Translations under genes and position numbers: made by a program
From: CAIUGU01 sp031398625
Lineage (GTDB): Bacteria; Pseudomonadota; Gammaproteobacteria; Steroidobacterales; Steroidobacteraceae
Reading direction: 5' to 3'
DNA: 27,609 bases
NCBI GenBank assembly: GCA_031398625.1
Contig: JANNNQ010000211.1
Span: forward strand, 1-27,609
Notes under the pieces: generated by a model
What the model saw: only the letters and a program-made list of their open reading frames with translations
Databases searched by the model: none
Told to the model about the DNA's origin: nothing
In this document: piece after piece, positions 24,275-27,609 of the stretch
Layout of the letters: every line of letters starts with the position of its first letter
Numbering within the stretch: the stretch's first letter is position 1

Positions 24275-24669
24275 TCAGTCGAACCAGGCGTACTGAAAGT
24301 TGATGCCAATCGATCTGAAATCGCCGCCGATTCGCACCACCGCTCCTTCACTGTAACTGAGTTTCACGGACAGCCCCTGCATCAGGGGCACTGACAGCGT
24401 GGCCCCGACCCGGGTATTGCTCTGCCGGTCCGGATTCCGCTTGCCGTCGAGCGAACTGGTGCCCCCGCCGTAGTAGGTTACATCGGCTGCGAGCCACAGT
24501 CCGGGCCGAAAGGTGTAGCTGACATGCGACTGGTAGCTGCCTATTGAATCCTGCTCTCGGTACTGGCCCCCGAAGAAATCGTCGTTGTCCTGGAACAGCC
24601 ATAGCCCCGCAGAAGCATCCAGCTGCCAGCGGCCAATCGGGTAGGTCACGCCGATCTCCGGCTTGAAGG
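24275..24669 (-). pseudogene. 3' fragment of Phenol_MetA-like outer-membrane protein gene
   Basis: This is the C-terminal part of the gene whose 5' part is at 26835-27347. Codons from 24661 give PEIGVTYPIGRWQLDASAGL, followed by barrel strands such as YQSHVSYTFRPGLWLAADVT and NTRVGATLSVPLMQGLSVKL, and end in FQYAWFD. Such C-terminal repeats are typical of Phenol_MetA_deg/transporter barrels. Bases 24662-24669 are one copy of the target duplication. Joining AAG at 26835 to CCG at 24661 gives an uninterrupted 299-codon gene, so the IS alone broke it. This fragment should not be translated from its own start. Confidence 0.85.
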
Positions 24670-24696
24670 GGAGATTATGTACTTGACGAACCCAAG
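24670..24696. repeat. Left terminal inverted repeat of the IS
   Basis: It begins GGAGATTATGTACTTGACGA and matches the right end at 23 of 27 positions. It directly follows the target copy CTTGAAGG. Confidence 0.9.
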
Positions 24697-24804
24697 TGCA
24701 GAAATGGCCCCGCCGGATCAAAGAGATCGGCGCAAGGTGAGTAGACGACTAGGGTCTATTTGCAACGCTTCTTTGCCGTCCGGATTGGTGGTAGGTTCAA
24801 CGCC

Positions 24805-24951
24805 ATGAACGACGAGAACAAAGAAGCCAAGCGCCGCTTTGACGATGTCCTTGGCAAGATGCTGAAGACGCCGCCCAAGCCGCATGAGGCTAAGGGCGAT
24901 GGCAAGCGGGACAAAGGAAGGAAACGCAGAGGCCCTAAGGAATCAGGATAG
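24805..24951 (+). CDS. Small basic cargo protein in the IS
   Basis: The product has 48 residues: MNDENKEAKRRFDDVLGKML, then KTPPKPHEAKGDGKRDKGRK and a short Arg/Lys-rich tail. The RF-D-L-ML-TPPKPH pattern resembles short uncharacterised proteins with a helical start and a basic tail, so it could bind nucleic acid, or a partner, through that tail; this is inference. ATG 24805 is preceded by GGTAGG. It is followed after 28 bases by another small ORF and converges on the 227-residue cargo gene. Confidence 0.5.
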   Translation: MNDENKEAKRRFDDVLGKMLKTPPKPHEAKGDGKRDKGRKRRGPKESG

Positions 24952-24979
24952 GGAACTTGCTGCCTTCATTTTCAGGTCA

Positions 24980-25120
24980 ATGAAGGCCATAAGCCCGTTG
25001 GCGATGGTTCAGGGGAATCCTCTGAAAAGCCCAGAGACGGTCATTGATGGTCAGTTTGACCTTGTCCTTCTGGCAGAGTTAATACGCGAGGAACTGCGCG
25101 AAAAGCTGAATAGAAAATAG
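24980..25120 (+). CDS. Second small cargo ORF in the IS
   Basis: From ATG 24980 the product is 46 residues (MKAISPLAMVQGNPLKSPET, then VIDGQFDLVLLAELIREELR). The open frame extends back to ATG 24884, overlapping the previous ORF, so a longer form is possible. Its last 80 bases overlap the 3' end of the convergent cargo gene at 25041, so at least part of one must be antisense to the other. The family is not recognised. Confidence 0.35.
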   Translation: MKAISPLAMVQGNPLKSPETVIDGQFDLVLLAELIREELREKLNRK

Positions 25121-25724
25121 TTTTCACTTCCAGCAACTTGTTAGCGGTCGTCTGGGATACTTCGCAGTGCACTACCTTCCCTTCGAAAGTGCAGATGTAT
25201 GTTATCCCGCTGATCGTGTTTGAGATCATCAAATTGGAAGTGTCAGGAATCTGAATTCCATTTTGGTCGTAGGTTCCAGCAAAAGAATTTTCCTCGAACG
25301 ATTCGATGCTCTTGGCGAGTTCACCCGAGTGGCCGACGGCATGTCTAATGCCAACGTATTCAGGGAAGTATTCGTCAAATTTCCTGTGCGAAGCCTTTAA
25401 GAGGTCGCGGGTCAAAAGGGGCGCGATTACCGGCTGTTTATTGGCTAGGTCGTTCGCCGCAAGCATTTCATTTCTGAAATTAAAGATGTTCATGACCGCA
25501 TCTCTGCATGCGACGTATTGCCAATCGGCGATGTTTTGTGATCGGTAGTTCGGCATCGCGATGTGTTGCGTATTGCAGCACTCAAACAACCGCAGGTCGC
25601 TTATAAAGTCTTTATGGCGCCGATCCATGGCGTATAGAGCGCGGCTCAAAAGACGGATTTGCATTTGGCCCTGCCGACCAAAGTTAAGCGCAACAAAGTC
25701 CGGTACCCAATCAGATGATTGCAT
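25041..25724 (-). CDS. IS cargo protein with a HEPN-like Rx4H motif
   Basis: This 227-residue protein is rich in helix at its N-terminal half (RLLSRALYAMDRRHKDFISD, RDAVMNIFNFRNEMLAANDL). EYVGIRHAVGHSGELAKSIE contains R127-H128-A-V-G-H132, an R-x4-H motif of the kind used by HEPN ribonucleases, often with a polar residue after R. No other family match is seen. The DNA is visibly richer in A+T than the host genes, which suggests a foreign origin. AGAGGA lies about four bases before the ATG. It follows the transposase by 109 bases, so both are probably cotranscribed. If it is a HEPN toxin or defence protein, one of the nearby small ORFs may be its partner; untested. Confidence 0.6.
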   Translation of the reverse strand: MQSSDWVPDFVALNFGRQGQMQIRLLSRALYAMDRRHKDFISDLRLFECCNTQHIAMPNYRSQNIADWQYVACRDAVMNIFNFRNEMLAANDLANKQPVIAPLLTRDLLKASHRKFDEYFPEYVGIRHAVGHSGELAKSIESFEENSFAGTYDQNGIQIPDTSNLMISNTISGITYICTFEGKVVHCEVSQTTANKLLEVKTIFYSAFRAVPRVLTLPEGQGQTDHQ

Positions 25725-25739
25725 ACGTCCTCTTGAAGA

Positions 25740-25823
25740 CTAGTCCAGACCCTCAATCCATCTAAGGTAGAGGATTTCGCGGATGGCGTCTTTAACCTGC
25801 TGAGCCGCTTCTGCAGCGGCCAC
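25740..25823 (-). CDS. Possible 27-codon ORF between transposase and cargo gene
   Basis: Starting at GTG 25823, eleven bases after the transposase stop, the frame reads MAAAEAAQQVKDAIREILYL, then RWIEGLD and a TAG. The amphipathic helix-like sequence looks protein-like, and AAGG lies close before the GTG. The frame has no ATG and is short, so this may be chance. If real, it would be coupled to the transposase and end 15 bases before the cargo gene. Confidence 0.25.
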   Translation of the reverse strand: MAAAEAAQQVKDAIREILYLRWIEGLD

Positions 25824-25833
25824 TGCCTTCGGA

Positions 25834-26769
25834 TTAGTTAGGTTGCCGGTAGGTCAATCGCTTGCCTTCGATACCGGCCAGCGCATTGACCGTCCTCTGG
25901 GAGTCGTCGATCTTGAGGGCGATGCGGTTGTTATAACGGAAGTCGAATTCCGCGAGGTAGCGGTGCAAGTGCTTTTCGTTGCAGTGCTGGTAAACGCCCT
26001 TCATGCCGCGCTTGAACACTGAGAAGAAGCCTTCCACGGTGTTCGTGGTGACGTTGCCGCGAGCGTATTCCTTGGCGTAGTGGTTGACCGTCGAGTGCGA
26101 CGCGAACTGCTTGCCGACGTTGTTGTACATCGAGGCCGCGTCCGTCATCAGGTGGGCTTCCGGCGATACCAGGCCCAAGCCTTCTTTGACCTGATTGAAC
26201 ATGTCGCCCGAGATCACGCGGGAGCGGACCTTGCCGTTGCGCTCCAGCAGGGTGAAGACCATCGCCTTCTTGGGCTGCTTGACGCGCTTCTTGGCCTTGT
26301 GCGCTGCACGAATCTCGGCGCGGGTCTGGGAGCCCTCAACCTTGCCGATGTAGGTCTCGTCGACCTCAACCGTACCGCCGCCCGTGCCAAACATGCCGTG
26401 GGGCTGATCCATCGCCATACGGATGCGGTGGGTCATGAACCATGCCGTCTTGTAGGTCACGCCAAGGGTGCGCTGGAGCTGGGCCGAGGACATGCCCTTC
26501 TTTGACGAGCAAAGCAGGTAGGTCGCCGTCAGCCACTGGGTCAGCGGGATCTTGGAGCGCTCGAACACGGTGCCCACGGTCACGGAGAACTGCTCACGGC
26601 AGTCCTTGCACTTCCAGAGGCCGGGACGGTGCTTCTCGCCCTGAAGGGCGTAATGGGCCGCTACAGAGCCGCAGTGAGGGCAGACGGGGCCATTGGGCCA
26701 GCGGATCGCCTCAAGGTACTGGCGGGCCGCGTTTTCGTCTTTGAAGTGCTTGGCGTTCAGGGCTGACAT
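25834..26769 (-). CDS. tnp: IS1595-family (ISXO2-like) transposase
   Basis: This 311-residue protein has the full ISXO2-like layout. An N-terminal zinc ribbon has cysteines at 30, 33, 54 and 57. A helix-turn-helix region follows (SSAQLQRTLGVTYKTAWFMT, 94-113). The catalytic domain has candidate D137 (GTVEVDETYIGK), D210 (LMTDAAS) and the N243/K253 signature (TNTVEGFFSVFKRGMKG) typical of IS1595 DDNK enzymes. A strong AAGGAGAT lies eight bases before the ATG, and TTGACA in the right terminal repeat could be its -35 element. The enzyme appears intact. Confidence 0.95.
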   Translation of the reverse strand: MSALNAKHFKDENAARQYLEAIRWPNGPVCPHCGSVAAHYALQGEKHRPGLWKCKDCREQFSVTVGTVFERSKIPLTQWLTATYLLCSSKKGMSSAQLQRTLGVTYKTAWFMTHRIRMAMDQPHGMFGTGGGTVEVDETYIGKVEGSQTRAEIRAAHKAKKRVKQPKKAMVFTLLERNGKVRSRVISGDMFNQVKEGLGLVSPEAHLMTDAASMYNNVGKQFASHSTVNHYAKEYARGNVTTNTVEGFFSVFKRGMKGVYQHCNEKHLHRYLAEFDFRYNNRIALKIDDSQRTVNALAGIEGKRLTYRQPN

Positions 26770-26807
26770 GGGGCGTATCTCCTTGATAGAGATAGTCCCA
26801 TACTGGC

Positions 26808-26834
26808 CTTGGGTGTGTCAAGTATATAATCGCC
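26808..26834. repeat. Right terminal inverted repeat of the IS
   Basis: On the minus strand it begins GGCGATTATATACTTGACAC and matches the left end at 23 of 27. TTGACA (plus 26816-26821, minus-strand sense) lies inside and points toward the transposase, so the repeat may include the transposase -35 box. Confidence 0.9.
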
Positions 26835-27347
26835 CTTGAAGGCCCACCGGTTGCTGCCAATGTTGATCAGCTTGTCCGGGTAGTATTGGCCGAGCGGCGC
26901 AACGACGACGAGACTGGTGCCAATCGCAAGGCCTCGAGGGGCCGCTGCGAACTCGCTGCGTGCCAGCGCCGGTCCACCGTACAGCATCGTGGCGAGACGC
27001 AAGCGGGGATCGCCCACCCCGGTGCGACTGACGGCCTGCCGGTTCTCGCCGACGTTGCCCGACACGTCACCCCATGCATACGGCACGCCGAGCACGATGC
27101 TCGACTGCCGGCCAAACAGGCCGAAAACGCGGCCACCGAGGACCGTTGCCAGAACCAGATCCGCACGGACATCCGAAATCGCGGAACTGGCATCGAACAG
27201 CACATCACCACTCGTATCGCCGTAACCCGCAGCCAGGATATTGACGCCGATCGGGCCTGGCACATAGGCGCGCGGATCGAGTTCCTGAGCGGGTGCGGCC
27301 AGCGGTAACAAGGCGAGCACAAGCAGCAGGCCAAACAGGTTTCTCAT
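26835..27347 (-). pseudogene. 5' fragment of Phenol_MetA-like outer-membrane protein gene
   Basis: The 171 codons encode a signal peptide (RNLFGLLLVLALLPLAAPAQ) and then ELDPRAYVPGPIGVNILAAG, typical of Phenol_MetA_deg/transporter barrels, through GRVFGLFGRQSSIVLGVPYA and RRLATMLY-type strands to NRWAFK at the IS junction. Reading continues into the IS for another 25 codons and stops at 26757, inside the transposase start region, so any product is a truncated fusion. The ATG at 27347 starts the signal peptide. The intact gene would have been the first of the envelope cluster leading to the PagL-like and secreted proteins. Confidence 0.88.
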
Positions 27348-27510
27348 GACTGCGCCGAAATGAACTGGGGGACCTATCGCTAGCGTATCGCAGTCCGGCA
27401 AGGCGACTCCTTTGTCGCGAACGGACACCTGAACCCGATAGGCAGGGGAGCAGCAGACTGGACGCACAAACGGGGTATCCGCTTAGCTCCACCAGTGTCA
27501 ATATGTTGCG

Positions 27511-27609
27511 GTGGAACAAGCAGCCAATAAACCCACGGCAGGGCAGGATTACCCGCGGGACTGGAACCAATTTCTGGACTGGTTTGCGGACGAAGAGCGT
27601 TGCCTTCGC
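27511..27609 (+). CDS. Start of a second IS1595-type transposase (partial)
   Basis: The 33 visible codons read VEQAANKPTAGQDYPRDWNQ and then FLDWFADEERCLR. The QDYPR-(x)-F-FADE--C pattern is the usual N-terminus of many IS1595/ISXO2-type transposases, which continue with a zinc ribbon. It differs from the transposase at 25834. GTG 27511 is the likely start, though without a strong ribosome site. The left end of the element may be near the GGGGTATCCGCTTAGC at about 27473, but the other end is outside the window. Confidence 0.6.
   Translation, partial: MEQAANKPTAGQDYPRDWNQFLDWFADEERCLR

Larger units (their letters stand above)
24670..26834 (-). mobile_element. IS1595-family insertion sequence with cargo genes
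   Basis: The 2165-bp element has 27-bp imperfect inverted repeats (24670-24696 and 26808-26834, 23 of 27 matching; both begin GG-x-GATTAT). It is flanked by an 8-bp duplication, CTTGAAGG, at 24662-24669 and 26835-26842, matching the 8-bp duplications known for IS1595. It encodes a 311-residue transposase at 25834, plus cargo ORFs between it and the left end: a 227-residue protein on the same strand and two small ORFs on the other strand. IS1595 relatives with passenger genes are known. It splits an outer-membrane protein gene in the same direction as the transposase. Confidence 0.93.

Noticed and set aside
1..27609. tRNA or rRNA genes
   Set aside because: No cloverleaf-like segment with a T-loop consensus or rRNA-like stretch was recognised by eye on either strand.

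Overview
The window is GC-rich and densely coded, with clear Shine-Dalgarno sites and many Tat or lipoprotein export signals. It carries gene families common in environmental Proteobacteria: an IorA/IorB molybdenum hydroxylase, SelO, MsrA, a soluble PQQ-type sugar dehydrogenase, Tat-exported gamma-glutamyltransferase, outer-membrane beta-barrels and GlxA/AraC and TetR regulators. This suggests a chromosomal segment of a high-GC gammaproteobacterium, but no rRNA or marker gene is present to fix the taxon. Nearly all genes lie on the minus strand. The main exceptions are a methyltransferase, a GlxA-type regulator, two small cargo ORFs and a transposase start at the right edge.

Layout. 1-2301: the start of an AraC-type regulator diverges from a SAM methyltransferase, which converges on a three-gene minus-strand operon (DUF3817 protein, CopD-like membrane protein, small helical protein). 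2493-6363: a GlxA/AraC regulator converges on an iorA-iorB pair. 6543-8581: a coupled msrA-selO pair. 8726-10953: a lipoprotein-like lytic transglycosylase followed by two small coupled genes of unknown function. 11232-12428: an exported PQQ-dependent sugar dehydrogenase. 12691-14134: a two-gene membrane-protein unit bracketed by 23-bp perfect inverted repeats and a strongly structured palindromic element. 14243-18841: a DUF6544-like protein, a Tat-exported nitroreductase, a VOC protein and gamma-glutamyltransferase. 18979-20462: a TetR regulator coupled to a DUF4386-like membrane protein. 20790-21449: a DUF3313-like lipoprotein under a near-consensus promoter with overlapping operators. 21629-27347: an envelope cluster (large secreted protein, PagL-like barrel, Phenol_MetA-like barrel) whose first gene is broken by an insertion sequence.

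The insertion sequence (24670-26834, 2165 bp) is an IS1595-family element with 27-bp imperfect inverted repeats and an 8-bp target duplication. Removing it and one copy of the duplication restores one continuous 299-codon reading frame. It carries cargo: a lower-GC gene with a possible HEPN-type Rx4H motif, two small plus-strand ORFs and a possible 27-codon ORF next to the transposase. A second, different IS1595-type transposase begins at the right edge.

The observations most worth a second look are the IS cargo, the inverted-repeat-flanked cassette with its palindromes, the two-operator promoter of the lipoprotein gene, and at least four perfect 12-21 bp tandem duplications, some inside coding sequence.
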